Source: Sinorhizobium saheli (GTDB lineage: Bacteria; Pseudomonadota; Alphaproteobacteria; Rhizobiales; Rhizobiaceae). Taken from it: a DNA stretch of 64,000 bases. The notes under the pieces are model-generated. The model did no database searches, was not told where the DNA came from, and saw only the letters and a program-made list of their open reading frames with translations. Within the stretch, counting starts at the first letter, position 1, and every line of letters starts with the position of its first letter. The translations under genes were made by a program, and so were the position numbers. Where the stretch lies: NCBI RefSeq assembly GCF_001651875.1, contig NZ_LNQB01000062.1, positions 31,663 through 95,662 on the forward strand, written 5' to 3'. Shown here one piece after another: positions 18,356-26,907 of the stretch.

Positions 18356-20185
18356 TCACACACCGCGACGTCGTCTTGGCGGACGGCTCATTGTGAATGC
18401 ATCCGGTTTTATCCTGCGCTCGATTTCTTTCCAGGTGACGGGTGCCGCGACGGGAAAGCCGGAGCGAGCTCTGGGCGAATAGGTGCCGACGGCGGTGGTG
18501 CCGCGGCCATTCCTGAGGTAATCGAGGAAAAGTCTGCCGGGCCGGTGCGAAAGCTGCGCGGACGTAACATAGCGATCGGGATCGCTGCTGGCGAACTGCT
18601 GCGCCAGGCGTTTCGCATAAGCGTGCACCGCATTGTGGGTCATCTTCTGCGGCAGAGGGGCCATGAGATGAACGCCCTTGCCGCCGGTCAGTTTCGGCCA
18701 GGTCTTGAAGCCCTCGGCGTCGAGCAGGTCCCGCAGCCGAAAAGCAGTGTCGACGACGAACTCCCACTCGATGCCTTCGCCGGGATCCAGGTCGAATATC
18801 AGTGTATCGGCGTGTTCGATATCGTCGACGGTCGCCGCCCAAGGATGCAGTTCAACGACACCAATTTCGACAAGGCCCAGCAAGCCGGCGAGATCATCGA
18901 CCCATAATCGGACTCCTTCGCCGCCCTCGCGCTTCTCGATACGGAGCTGATGAACCTCCGGTGGGATCGGTGGCAACGGACCCTTGTGGTAAAAGGTGGT
19001 GCCGTTGACGTGCCGGACCAACTTCAGAGGCCGGCCGCCGAGGAAGTGCAGCGCGCGGTCGGAAGCACGCGTCCAATATGAGACGAGTTCCTCTTTCGAT
19101 GGCACGACCGCATCCGGCAGGAGCTGCAAGATGTTCTCGCGGGGAACCTGGCTGGACGCCGGCGCGGCTGCCGTGGACTTCGCTGGCATTGAACTGGGTT
19201 CTTTCTGCAGGCCTTTGAAAACCGGCTCGCGCAACAGGCCGTCATCGGTCACGCCGCCGTAAGCGACCTCAGCGCAGACTTGCGGTTCGACCCAGGTCGC
19301 CTTCGGCTTTTTGATCGGGTGGGAGAGGGGACTCGTGCCGATGATCAGCGGATCGAGCCGCTGCCGTACCGCGCGCGCGGCCGCGAGGGTGTAGCCCGTT
19401 TGCGCCTTGCCGGCATAGACAAGGCGGTCGCCCTCCCAGCGTCCGAGATAGAGCGAGGCAATTCTCCGCGGCTGCGCGCCGAGCTTTTCCACGAAGGCGA
19501 TGATGGGAAACGCCGCGCGCTTTGTGCACTTCGTCTTCGTCCAGATCTCCTGCCGTCCCGATCGGTATGGCGCATCCTTGCGCTTGGACACGATCCCTTC
19601 CAGGCCCATCATGCAGGCCTGCTCATAGACCTCATCTCCTTCATGGATGTCGAGATGGTCGACATAGGCGACGGCGCCGGGGCGGTCGCCGATGAGCTCC
19701 CGCAGCACACGCTTGCGCTCGATGAGGGGCATACGGCGGAGATCGTATCCGTCCAAATAGAGCAGGTCGAAGGCCTGAAACGTCAGGCGCGGCGATGCGC
19801 TCTTCGCGAGCTCGCGCCGGAGTGCTTGGAAATCGGGAAGGCCGGTCTTGCCGAAGACGGTGGCCTCGCCGTCCATCACCAGGTCATGGTCGGCGAACTC
19901 CTCCGCAGCCATCGCGATTGAATTGAACTCCTTGGTCCAGTCGAGACCGCTTCGTGAGTAGACGGTGGCCTTGGCGTCGTGCAGATGGAGTTGCGCGCGG
20001 TAGCCATCGAACTTGATCTCATGCAGCCAGCCCGGACCGTCCGGCGGCCGCCTCTTTAGGGTTGGGTGACAGGGTTCAATAAAGGTTGGGAATGCGGCTT
20101 TCTTTGCACCGATATTGGCCAGACGACGGAAAGGGGCTGCTTGGCTGCCACCTTGCGGCTGCGCGGTTTTGGCACGCCGATCCAA
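18356..20185 (-). CDS. ligD: ATP-dependent DNA ligase LigD (ligase + polymerase domains)
   Basis: The 609-residue protein has an ATP-dependent ligase domain (about 45-330; adenylation lysine in EIKFDGYR, motif IV EGIVSK, motif V WTKTKC) followed by a primase-polymerase domain (about 355-600; catalytic aspartates in FDLDPGEG, then KLTGGKGVHL). The N-terminal 3'-phosphoesterase domain of many LigD proteins is absent. The start is uncertain: the frame opens at a TTG (20185), and an ATG a few bases upstream lies in another frame. It lies upstream of the two Ku genes on the same strand with a gap of about 100 bases, so the three probably act together in end joining. Confidence 0.92.
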   Translation of the reverse strand: MDRRAKTAQPQGGSQAAPFRRLANIGAKKAAFPTFIEPCHPTLKRRPPDGPGWLHEIKFDGYRAQLHLHDAKATVYSRSGLDWTKEFNSIAMAAEEFADHDLVMDGEATVFGKTGLPDFQALRRELAKSASPRLTFQAFDLLYLDGYDLRRMPLIERKRVLRELIGDRPGAVAYVDHLDIHEGDEVYEQACMMGLEGIVSKRKDAPYRSGRQEIWTKTKCTKRAAFPIIAFVEKLGAQPRRIASLYLGRWEGDRLVYAGKAQTGYTLAAARAVRQRLDPLIIGTSPLSHPIKKPKATWVEPQVCAEVAYGGVTDDGLLREPVFKGLQKEPSSMPAKSTAAAPASSQVPRENILQLLPDAVVPSKEELVSYWTRASDRALHFLGGRPLKLVRHVNGTTFYHKGPLPPIPPEVHQLRIEKREGGEGVRLWVDDLAGLLGLVEIGVVELHPWAATVDDIEHADTLIFDLDPGEGIEWEFVVDTAFRLRDLLDAEGFKTWPKLTGGKGVHLMAPLPQKMTHNAVHAYAKRLAQQFASSDPDRYVTSAQLSHRPGRLFLDYLRNGRGTTAVGTYSPRARSGFPVAAPVTWKEIERRIKPDAFTMSRPPRRRRGV

Positions 20186-20358
20186 GACATGCCTCCATGT
20201 TCTGAACTGAGCGATTCAATCCTCACAGCCGGGAATCGTTCCCGACATTTCTTCGAATCGAAGGGATGCAACGGATTCGCACTTGAGCGAGTTTAGTCCC
20301 GGGGCATCGCGTTGTTTGGCGGCGCTGGCGGCGAGGGTCGCCCCAACGGAGCGTCTAC

Positions 20359-20541
20359 ATGGCACAGAGCATCAACCGAAAGCTGATGAAGGTCAGGGCA
20401 GACCTGTCGCCAGCTGAATACGAAAGGGCGGGGCGAGAGCTCGATAAGATCGAGGAGACCTATGGCGAACGTGATTTCCTGAAATCGGAGATCGTTCGTT
20501 ACCTGCGCTCGGTACGTCGATGTCGGTGCGGACGGGTCTGA
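20359..20541 (+). CDS. Small hypothetical protein
   Basis: This 60-residue frame begins MAQSINRKLMKVRADLSPAE with GGAG just upstream and forms an amphipathic helical region up to LKSEIVRYLRSV. The last eight residues are arginine/cysteine-rich and may be out of frame. No family is recognised. Charge pattern and ribosome-binding site favour a real gene, weakly. Confidence 0.35.
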   Translation: MAQSINRKLMKVRADLSPAEYERAGRELDKIEETYGERDFLKSEIVRYLRSVRRCRCGRV

Positions 20542-20612
20542 GTAGGGCAATGCCAGCAGAAGGCCCCGCTCTGGGGCACCGGAAAGCGCGCTAACGCGCC
20601 TCTCGACTCCGG

Positions 20613-20795
20613 CTACACCGCCCCACCGGTAACTGGATTCACCTCAGGTTTCTCACTCGTGTCCTTGGCGCCAGGAGCCTGCACCGTCGGCGGTGCGATG
20701 GATTCCTCGTCTCGGTGCTTTTTCCGAGCTGCGGGCTGGTGCACGTCTTTGGGCTTTCCCTGCTCTGGCTTAGCGTTGGTGTCTTTGGTGGTCAT
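20613..20795 (-). CDS. Small disordered charged protein
   Basis: The 60-residue product (MTTKDTNAKPEQGKPKDVHQ, ending NPVTGGAV) is rich in lysine, glutamate, proline and alanine and is predicted to be unstructured. A good GGAGAA site precedes the ATG. Similar short charged proteins are frequent in rhizobial genomes and have no established function. Confidence 0.45.
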   Translation of the reverse strand: MTTKDTNAKPEQGKPKDVHQPAARKKHRDEESIAPPTVQAPGAKDTSEKPEVNPVTGGAV

Positions 20796-21117
20796 TTGCC
20801 GTTCTCCTTTGGAGAGGAGAACGGGACAGGCGGTGAGGGGTTCCTTGCGGCCCTATGGCGTCAGCGACGTCTACTTCTGCCATCGGCGCCACATGACGAG
20901 AAGCGAGACGGCGATATGGTCAACTTGGGCGAGCGAAACGTGCGCTTCAGACCAAGACCTGTCGGAGCCCCCAGCCAACTGAGCTTCCGCGACCGGTCGA
21001 TCCTTCCGGTTCCCATCCGTCGCGAGAGGGTGGTGAGCGGTCATCCGAGGCTGGCAGGCGGAACGGTCGAATTGTGGACCAAGCGGTCATTCGCTTTTCC
21101 CGCCTCTGTCCGCCGCA
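20796..21117. other. Intergenic region without a supported gene
   Basis: These 322 bases separate the small charged gene from the end of the oxidoreductase pseudogene. The open frames here are antisense or unordered; I see no coding, RNA or repeat signal. Confidence 0.5.
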
Positions 21118-22004
21118 TCAGCTTTCGGGCCAGACAAGCGACCGGTGCAGTTGCGCCCCGGCCCATGCGCCATCGCCGACCGCAAGGGAGACCGAATGCG
21201 GCACGCGCGCGACATCGCCGCAGGCGAAAACACCGGGAATGCTGCTCTCCTTTGCCTCGTTCGTGCGAATCTGGATCCCCATCGGGGTCTCCATCAACGC
21301 GCAGCCCATCTGTTCGGCGACCGGGGTCGCGGCGCGCAGCGCGAGGCGATGAACAGCCCGGCAAAAGGCAGCCGCCGACCATCGGCCAAACGCACGTCGG
21401 CATCGTCTTCGATTCGTTCGACGGGCGTTTCCTCGATCGCGACACCGCGCCGCGCCAGATTCTGTCTCGCCTCAGCTTCAAGCGACACGGCATCGTTGGT
21501 CAGAAAGGTCACCGCGCCCCACTCGGGCAAGAGCTGCGCCTGATGGATTGACATCGGCCCGGCCGCAATCACCCCGATGCGGCCTCGGTCAAGCTCGTAG
21601 CCGTGGCAATAGGGGCAATGGAATACGGTCCTGCCCCATCGCTCGGCCAAGCCGGGCACCGCAGGAAGCCGATCCGAAACGCCGGTTGCAAACAGCAGCC
21701 GCCGGGCGGCATGCACCTCGCCATTCTCCATGGCAACGCTGAAATCGTCCTTGCTGCCCGAAGCCGTAGCGACTCCCCCGTCGGCCCATGTCAATGTCGG
21801 ATAGGCCTCCAGTTGTCGGCGCGCGATGGCCGCGATCTTGGCGGGGTCAACGCCGTCCTGCCCCAGGAAGCCATGTGAGTGGCTAGCAAAGCGGTTGCGC
21901 CGCTGTCCCGCATCGATCACCAGCACGGTCCTGCGCGCACGCAGAAGCTGCAGGGCGGCTGCCATCCCGGCATAGCCGCCCCCGACAACGATCACATCAT
22001 GCAT
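21118..22004 (-). pseudogene. NAD(P)/FAD-dependent oxidoreductase (thioredoxin reductase-like), frameshifted
   Basis: The N-terminal part (from 22004) has the FAD-binding motif VIVVGGGYAGMAAA, a LLFATGVSD strand and a CPYCHGYE redox-like motif in the position of the thioredoxin-reductase CxxC. At about 21337 the frame breaks; the neighbouring frame continues as TPVAEQMGCALM and ends with GVFACGDVARVPHS, the conserved FAD motif, to 21118. One inserted base would give a normal protein of about 295 residues. It is 3 bases downstream of an Rrf2-type regulator, a common pairing. Loss of the C-terminal FAD motif would inactivate the product if the shift is real. Confidence 0.72.
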
Positions 22005-22007
22005 GTC

Positions 22008-22451
22008 TTAGTCCTTCTGTTTCCGCCTGTCTGCGTGTCGCCGCGCGAAATCGGCGGCCAGATCGGCGATGGTGACGTGGGCGAAACGCTCGAGCAGCAA
22101 GGCCTCGGCCTCGGCGAAGGCATCGTCCAGCGCGGCATTCACCGACTGCTCCACCAGGCATTCCGGGGTCTCGTTTCGGTTGCCAATGGCGAAGATCGCC
22201 GGTTCGCCAAGTGCCTCGTGCAACTGCCGCAGGGTGACGGCCGAAAGGTCGACAGCGATGCGCCAGCCGCCAGCATGCCCGCGATCGGAGGAGACCAGCC
22301 GCGCCTTGCGCAAGAGTCCCATCGTCCGCCGCACGACGACCGGATTGGTGCCGAGGCATTTGCCCAATGCTTCTGAAGTCATCGGGCCGTGATGTTCGGC
22401 CATGTGCAGCAGAGCATGCAGGACAGAGGAGAGGCGACTGTCGTGTTTCAT
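22008..22451 (-). CDS. Rrf2-family transcriptional regulator
   Basis: The 147-residue protein has a winged helix (about residues 1-75; SALGKC-like region GPMTSEALGKCLGTNPVVVR) and the conserved GGWRIAVDLSAVTL turn. The three-cysteine cluster that binds iron-sulfur centres in IscR/NsrR is missing, so it probably senses by another means. The ATG at 22451 is preferred over an upstream extension because the Rrf2 domain starts at once after it. It most likely controls the oxidoreductase gene that follows. Confidence 0.82.
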   Translation of the reverse strand: MKHDSRLSSVLHALLHMAEHHGPMTSEALGKCLGTNPVVVRRTMGLLRKARLVSSDRGHAGGWRIAVDLSAVTLRQLHEALGEPAIFAIGNRNETPECLVEQSVNAALDDAFAEAEALLLERFAHVTIADLAADFARRHADRRKQKD

Positions 22452-22595
22452 GTAACTTACATTGTTACATTTCTCGCAAGAGTCAAGCGCGAAGCTCACC
22501 TTAGGCTCCTGGACAAACATCCCCGGCTCCAGTGGGCTGATCGTGGCCGACGCATGTTCCGGCCGCGGTGTCTTCTTGGGCTGGTCTGAACCTTC

Positions 22596-22883
22596 TCAAT
22601 CTGGTCTCTCTGCCACACTCGCGAACGCAAGTGCGATGTCGTCCTGTGTGAGATCCTGCATTGCTTTGTGGATCGACACATGCGTCGTTCGTGCCCCCTG
22701 CATCACAAGCACCACCGTCTCCTTCGGCGGGCAGCCAGGCACATGACAAGCGAGCTCGTTGACGGAGACGACCGCATCGTCGGGCAGCGTGAGCACCTCG
22801 CGCGTCCATTGTTTGATGGCGCGTGCCCGGCCCACGACGGCGGGCGCACCCCGCGCCAGGGGGTTGATGAAGGCGTTGTTCAT
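22596..22883 (-). CDS. Conserved small protein coupled to a COG0523 GTPase
   Basis: The 95-residue protein contains IKQWTREVLTLPDDAVVSVN, ELACHVPGCPPKETVV and a helical end (MQDLTQDDIALAFAS). The cysteines in CHVPGCPPKE could hold a metal. The ATG at 22883 overlaps the stop of the upstream GTPase gene by ATGA, so the two are made together. I know of similar short proteins next to CobW-type GTPases but no proven function; a role as metal donor, acceptor or client is inferred. Confidence 0.6.
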   Translation of the reverse strand: MNNAFINPLARGAPAVVGRARAIKQWTREVLTLPDDAVVSVNELACHVPGCPPKETVVLVMQGARTTHVSIHKAMQDLTQDDIALAFASVAERPD

Positions 22884-23950
22884 GCAAGTCTCCGCTGTTT
22901 TCTTGCCGAACGCGGCGCTACGACGTCGAAAAGGTCGCGGATCGGCTTTGCGGGCATATCCTGTCCGATCAAAACGACGCGGGTGCGACGATCGTCGTTT
23001 GGCCAAGCTTCGAGACGCTGGAGGGGATAGAGCCGGTGTTGCACCGCGTGCGCGACCAACGGGCAATCCGGATCGTCGGCAAGTGCGAATATGCCCTTTA
23101 GCCGCAGCAGGCCGGATTCGATATTGCTCGTCACGATGTGGAGGAAGGTTTCGACCGCATGCCGCTCGAGCGGAAGATCATTGGTGAGGCTGAACGCCTG
23201 GATTTCGTCCCCGTGGCGGTTCGGATCATGCTTATGGTCGGGGTGAGATGCGAGGGCCTCCATCGCAAGCCAGCCATCCACGTCTTCGCCCTTGCCGTTG
23301 AGCGAATAAGCACGTTTGCCGAACAGAGCGGCTAGATCGAAACCCGGCCCATGTCGGTCATGATATTGGGCGGCCGGGTTCAACGCGCCGAGTTCCGCGG
23401 CCCAATCGCGACCGTCGCCAATGACATCGGTTTTCGTGAGAATGACATGATCGGCGAAGGCAAGCTGCTTCCAGCCCTCGAGGAAACTATCGAGGGTCGC
23501 GCGACCGTTCAGGACGTCGAAAGCCGTGATAACCTCAGCGAGGTAGAAGTGAGCCGCGACGACATGGTCCCTCAGTCCCATGGCAGGCGCGCCTCCGGGA
23601 ATGAGGCTGTTGACGATCGGAGCGGGATCGGCAAGTCCGGTGGTCTCGACGACTACGTGCGAAACCGGAGGAATCTCGCCTCGAAGCCGTGCCTCGTGCA
23701 GTTCGTGCAAGGATATGCGGATGTCGCTGGTCGCCGTGCAGCAGATACAGCCGCTCGTGGTGCGGAAATAGGTTTCAGAACCGCTGCGGACCAGGTGGTG
23801 ATCGATGGGGACCGTGCCGAACTCATTGATGAGAACCGCGGCGGCGGCCATCCGGGGATGGGCAAGAATCTCGTTCAGGAATGTCGTCTTACCGGAGCCG
23901 AGAAAGCCCGTCAGTAATGTCACAGGCACCGGGTCGTAGATTGGCTTCAT
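22880..23950 (-). CDS. COG0523 (CobW-family) metallochaperone GTPase
   Basis: This 356-residue G3E GTPase has Walker A GFLGSGKTT, the family metal motif in GCICCT, the switch region ETTGLADP and a C-terminal CobW domain. The G4 motif is TKTD in place of NKxD. I use the ATG at 23950, which puts the P-loop near residue 15 as usual. It lies 132 bases downstream of the zinc-binding protein gene and is coupled to a small cysteine-containing protein. Such GTPases deliver zinc or another metal to client enzymes, often under Zur control. Confidence 0.88.
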   Translation of the reverse strand: MKPIYDPVPVTLLTGFLGSGKTTFLNEILAHPRMAAAAVLINEFGTVPIDHHLVRSGSETYFRTTSGCICCTATSDIRISLHELHEARLRGEIPPVSHVVVETTGLADPAPIVNSLIPGGAPAMGLRDHVVAAHFYLAEVITAFDVLNGRATLDSFLEGWKQLAFADHVILTKTDVIGDGRDWAAELGALNPAAQYHDRHGPGFDLAALFGKRAYSLNGKGEDVDGWLAMEALASHPDHKHDPNRHGDEIQAFSLTNDLPLERHAVETFLHIVTSNIESGLLRLKGIFALADDPDCPLVAHAVQHRLYPLQRLEAWPNDDRRTRVVLIGQDMPAKPIRDLFDVVAPRSARKQRRLA

Positions 23951-24082
23951 CCCATCCTCCGTTGTGCCCCGCGCTGGTTGTGCCGCTTGAACAGTCCGCC
24001 AATCACGTCGCGATCGCCTCTCACATTGGTTCACACGGGTGGTTCGCACGGCTTGCCCGGCCCTGCCGGGCAAGCCGCTCGA

Positions 24083-25090
24083 TCAGCTTCCGAGAATGGC
24101 AGCCTTGATGGTGTTTACGTTGTAGCGGAACATGTCGATGTAGGTGGATGCCGGACCGTCTTCGCCGGACAGCGCATCGGAATAGAGCGTGCCGCCGACC
24201 TTCAGACCGGTTTCGCCGGCAATCTGCTCGACAAGGCGCGGATTGGTGATGTTCTCGACAAAGATTGCAGAGGCCTTTTCTTCCTTTACTTGGTCGACGA
24301 GCCTGGCGACGTCGGCGGCGGAAGCCTCCGCTTCCGTCGATAGGCCCTCGGCCGCGATGAACTTCAAACCGTATTCGTGCGCGAAATAACCGAACGCATC
24401 ATGCGACGTGATGATGGTGCGCTTGTCCTGTGGGATGACGTTGATTGCCGCCTTTATCTCCGTCTCCAGTTCGCCGAGTTTGGCGAGATAAGCTTCAGAG
24501 TTGGCAGTGTATGTCGCGCAACCAGCCTTGTCGGCCTCGCAGAAGGCGTCGGCAATGTTCTTCACGTAGATTTCGGCGTTGTGGATCGACTGCCAGGCGT
24601 GCGGATCGAACTCGCCATGATGGTGATGACCTTCATGGCCATGGTCGTCGCCGGCATCGGCATGTTCCTCGGCTTTATGGTCTTGATCGAGCCCGGCCTT
24701 CGCATGCTCCTCGCCTTCGTGATGAGCATGCTCTTCCTCGGCAGCCTTCAGCGGTTCGATGCCCTTGCTTACCTCGATGACGGGAGCCGTGGTACCGCTC
24801 GTCTCGATCAGGCGCGACATGAAGCCTTCGAACTGAAGACCGTTGACCAGAACAACGTCCGCCTGCTCCAGGGCAGCCGCATCGGCCGGGCGCGGCTCGT
24901 AGACGTGGGTATCGCCATCGACCGGTACGAGCGTCGAGATTTCAACCCGATCGCCGCCGACGTTCTTCGCGAAATCGGCAATGATGGAGAAGCTTGCGAC
25001 CGCTTTTAGCTCGGCAGCAGACGCGCTGGAAGCGAGGCCGCCAAGCGTCAGCAGGCCGGCATAGGTTGCGAGGTGTAGTGTCCTGAACAT
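24083..25090 (-). CDS. aztC: Zinc ABC transporter substrate-binding protein (AztC-like)
   Basis: The 335-residue periplasmic protein has a signal peptide ending SSASA, a first zinc-ligand region around GDTHVYEPRP, a long histidine/glutamate-rich loop (about residues 120-170, with HHEGEEHA and HGHEGHHHHGEFDPHAW) and ITSHDAFGYFAHEYG with a second ligand. This is the cluster A-I zinc-binding family. AAAAGGAG precedes the ATG at 25090. The AztD gene nearby supports the name AztC over ZnuA. It follows the permease gene in the same operon. Confidence 0.9.
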   Translation of the reverse strand: MFRTLHLATYAGLLTLGGLASSASAAELKAVASFSIIADFAKNVGGDRVEISTLVPVDGDTHVYEPRPADAAALEQADVVLVNGLQFEGFMSRLIETSGTTAPVIEVSKGIEPLKAAEEEHAHHEGEEHAKAGLDQDHKAEEHADAGDDHGHEGHHHHGEFDPHAWQSIHNAEIYVKNIADAFCEADKAGCATYTANSEAYLAKLGELETEIKAAINVIPQDKRTIITSHDAFGYFAHEYGLKFIAAEGLSTEAEASAADVARLVDQVKEEKASAIFVENITNPRLVEQIAGETGLKVGGTLYSDALSGEDGPASTYIDMFRYNVNTIKAAILGS

Positions 25091-25118
25091 CGAAATCTCC
25101 TTTTGTTGATCAGGCGGA

Positions 25119-25973
25119 TTATGGCGGCGCGACGGGAGCGCGCTCGCAAGCACGCCTCTTCGACCAAAAAATGCGGACAGGATGTAAGCGACCCCGGCGA
25201 GCATGATGATGAGGTCCGGACGGCATCGATGCGTGATAGGAAAGGAGAAGGCCGCCGAGCGACGAAACCACGGCTATAGCGATGGCGATCAGGCACAAGG
25301 TGCGAACATCGTTCGACCAGAAGCGGGCTGCCACCGCCGGCAGCATCATCAGGCCGACTGACAGCAGCGTGCCCAAGGCCTGAAACCCGCCGACGAGATT
25401 GAGGACGACCAACACCAAGAACAGGAAGTGGACTGGGCCGCCGATCCGGCTCACCGAGCGCAAGAAAAGAGGATCGAGGCATTCCGCGACGAGCCCGCGC
25501 CAGCAGAAGCCGACGGCGAGGAAGGTGACGGCGGCGATGCTTACGATCAAGCCGATCGCTTCGTCATTCAGCGCGAGTACGGAGCCAAACAGGACATGCA
25601 TCAGATCGACGCTGGACCCACGCCATGAAACGAGGAGGACGCCCACGGCGAGTGAGATCAGGTAGAAGGCCGCCATCGAGGCGTCCTCCTTCTGGACCGT
25701 GAAGCGCGACACAAGGCCGGAGCCGAGTGCAACGACCAGCCCAACCACCAATCCGCCTATCGTCATCGGCAGGATGTCGAGGCCGAAGAGGAGAAAGCCG
25801 AGTGCCGCCCCTGGCAGGATGGCATGTGACATTGCATCGCCGGTCAGGCTCATGCGTCGAAGCATCAGGAACACGCCCACCGGCGCGCAACTGACCGATA
25901 GAACCACCGAGCCAAGCAGGGCGCGCTGCATGAAACCGTATTGGACGAAGGGGCCGACCACGGCGTCATACAT
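25119..25973 (-). CDS. aztB: Zinc ABC transporter permease (AztB-like), 3' end probably frameshifted
   Basis: This ABC-3-family inner-membrane permease has about eight helices in the first 255 residues (for example LLGSVVLSVSCAPVGVFLML and VLNLVGGFQALGTLLSVGLM). The ATG at 25973 overlaps the aztA stop. After SYHASMPSGP the frame gives a basic tail (HHHARRG...), whereas an adjacent frame continues with a hydrophobic helix (IIMLAGVAYILSAFFGRRG) as expected for the family. One base seems missing at about 25216. The adjacent frame then has no stop before aztC, so the original end of the gene is unclear. Confidence 0.8.
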   Translation of the reverse strand: MYDAVVGPFVQYGFMQRALLGSVVLSVSCAPVGVFLMLRRMSLTGDAMSHAILPGAALGFLLFGLDILPMTIGGLVVGLVVALGSGLVSRFTVQKEDASMAAFYLISLAVGVLLVSWRGSSVDLMHVLFGSVLALNDEAIGLIVSIAAVTFLAVGFCWRGLVAECLDPLFLRSVSRIGGPVHFLFLVLVVLNLVGGFQALGTLLSVGLMMLPAVAARFWSNDVRTLCLIAIAIAVVSSLGGLLLSYHASMPSGPHHHARRGRLHPVRIFWSKRRACERAPVAPP

Positions 25974-26763
25974 GGGCGGCAACCCTTTGCTTCGGTTCAT
26001 CGTCCTGCCTAGCAACAGAACTGGAATTCGACCGTTCGTCCTCACACCATCCGGCCGTCTCGTCCCAGGCCTCGTGGAAATTTCGCGCGCGCCGCAGGTT
26101 TTCAGAGGTCAAAACCTCCGACGTCGACCCCCAAGCCACCAGCTTGCGGGCGATCAACAGTGTCTGTCGAAAATGCTCGCGCACGAGAGCATGATCGTGG
26201 AGGACGCAGAGCACCGTTCGCCCCTCCGCGGCCCACTCCTTGATCAGACATAGGAGATCGCCGACCGTCCGCTCGTCCACTGCGTTGAAGGGCTCGTCGA
26301 GCAGGATGAGATCGGCATTCTGGAGCATGGTGCGCGCAAACAAAGCGCGCTGCATTTGCCCCCCGGACAGACTGTCGAGAGGGCGCTTCTCAAAGCCGGT
26401 CAGTCCGACGGCATCGAGGCACGCGGCAAGTTTCGCCCTGTCTCTCCGCGTAATGCGGCCCAGCAATCCCCTATCCTGCCAGAAACCAAGTGATACCAGG
26501 TCGACAACGCGCGCCGGAAAGGTGCGGTCCAGCTCCGATTGCTGCGGAAGATAGGCCAGCCGCCCGAAGTGCTGCTCGCAAGTGCCGCTGATCGGCATCA
26601 GGATGCCTGCAATCCCCTTCATCAGGGTCGACTTGCCTGATCCATTGGCGCCGACGATTGCAGTCAGAACACCGCGCTCGGCAGTGCCACTCAGATGGTG
26701 AACAGCAGCACGGCCCTGATAGCCGAGCGTCAGATTTTTGAATTCCAGGCAAATGTCGCTCAT
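25966..26763 (-). CDS. aztA: Zinc ABC transporter ATP-binding protein (AztA-like)
   Basis: The 265-residue ATPase has Walker A GANGSGKST, a Q-loop in YLPQQSELDR, signature LSGGQMQRA and Walker B LILLDEPFNAVD. I use the ATG at 26763, immediately before the conserved CLEFKNLTLGYQG. It is the first gene of aztA-aztB-aztC and faces a COG0523 GTPase gene across a 144-base region that contains an inverted repeat likely bound by Zur, so it should be induced by zinc shortage. Confidence 0.9.
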   Translation of the reverse strand: MSDICLEFKNLTLGYQGRAAVHHLSGTAERGVLTAIVGANGSGKSTLMKGIAGILMPISGTCEQHFGRLAYLPQQSELDRTFPARVVDLVSLGFWQDRGLLGRITRRDRAKLAACLDAVGLTGFEKRPLDSLSGGQMQRALFARTMLQNADLILLDEPFNAVDERTVGDLLCLIKEWAAEGRTVLCVLHDHALVREHFRQTLLIARKLVAWGSTSEVLTSENLRRARNFHEAWDETAGWCEDERSNSSSVARQDDEPKQRVAAHV

Positions 26764-26795
26764 CGCGTCCTCAGGGATTGACAGCGACTGCATAT

Positions 26796-26837
26796 GTAAT
26801 GTTATTACGTTCGTCAATCGAAATGTAACGTAATAAC
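26796..26837. promoter_or_regulatory. Candidate Zur operator in divergent zinc promoter
   Basis: Two overlapping signals occur. GTAATGTTATTAC (26796-26808) is an exact palindrome around GTT. GTTATTACGTT (26801-26811) and AACGTAATAAC (26827-26837) form a perfect 11-bp inverted repeat with a 15-base spacer. The AT-rich pattern resembles alphaproteobacterial Zur sites. It lies 33 bases from the aztA start and about 70 bases from the GTPase start, so one repressor complex could switch off both directions. A Fur-family gene is encoded 2.4 kb away. Confidence 0.65.
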
Positions 26838-26907
26838 GTATCTGCTGGATCGTGAAATAGCCGCGACGTGAGCCCGGTCTGAGAGCCCGTTAATTGAGGA
26901 GATCAAT

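Noticed and set aside
16782..18482. 566-codon plus-strand open frame
   Set aside because: Antisense to both Ku genes and the end of ligD; composition is that of a reverse-complement shadow.
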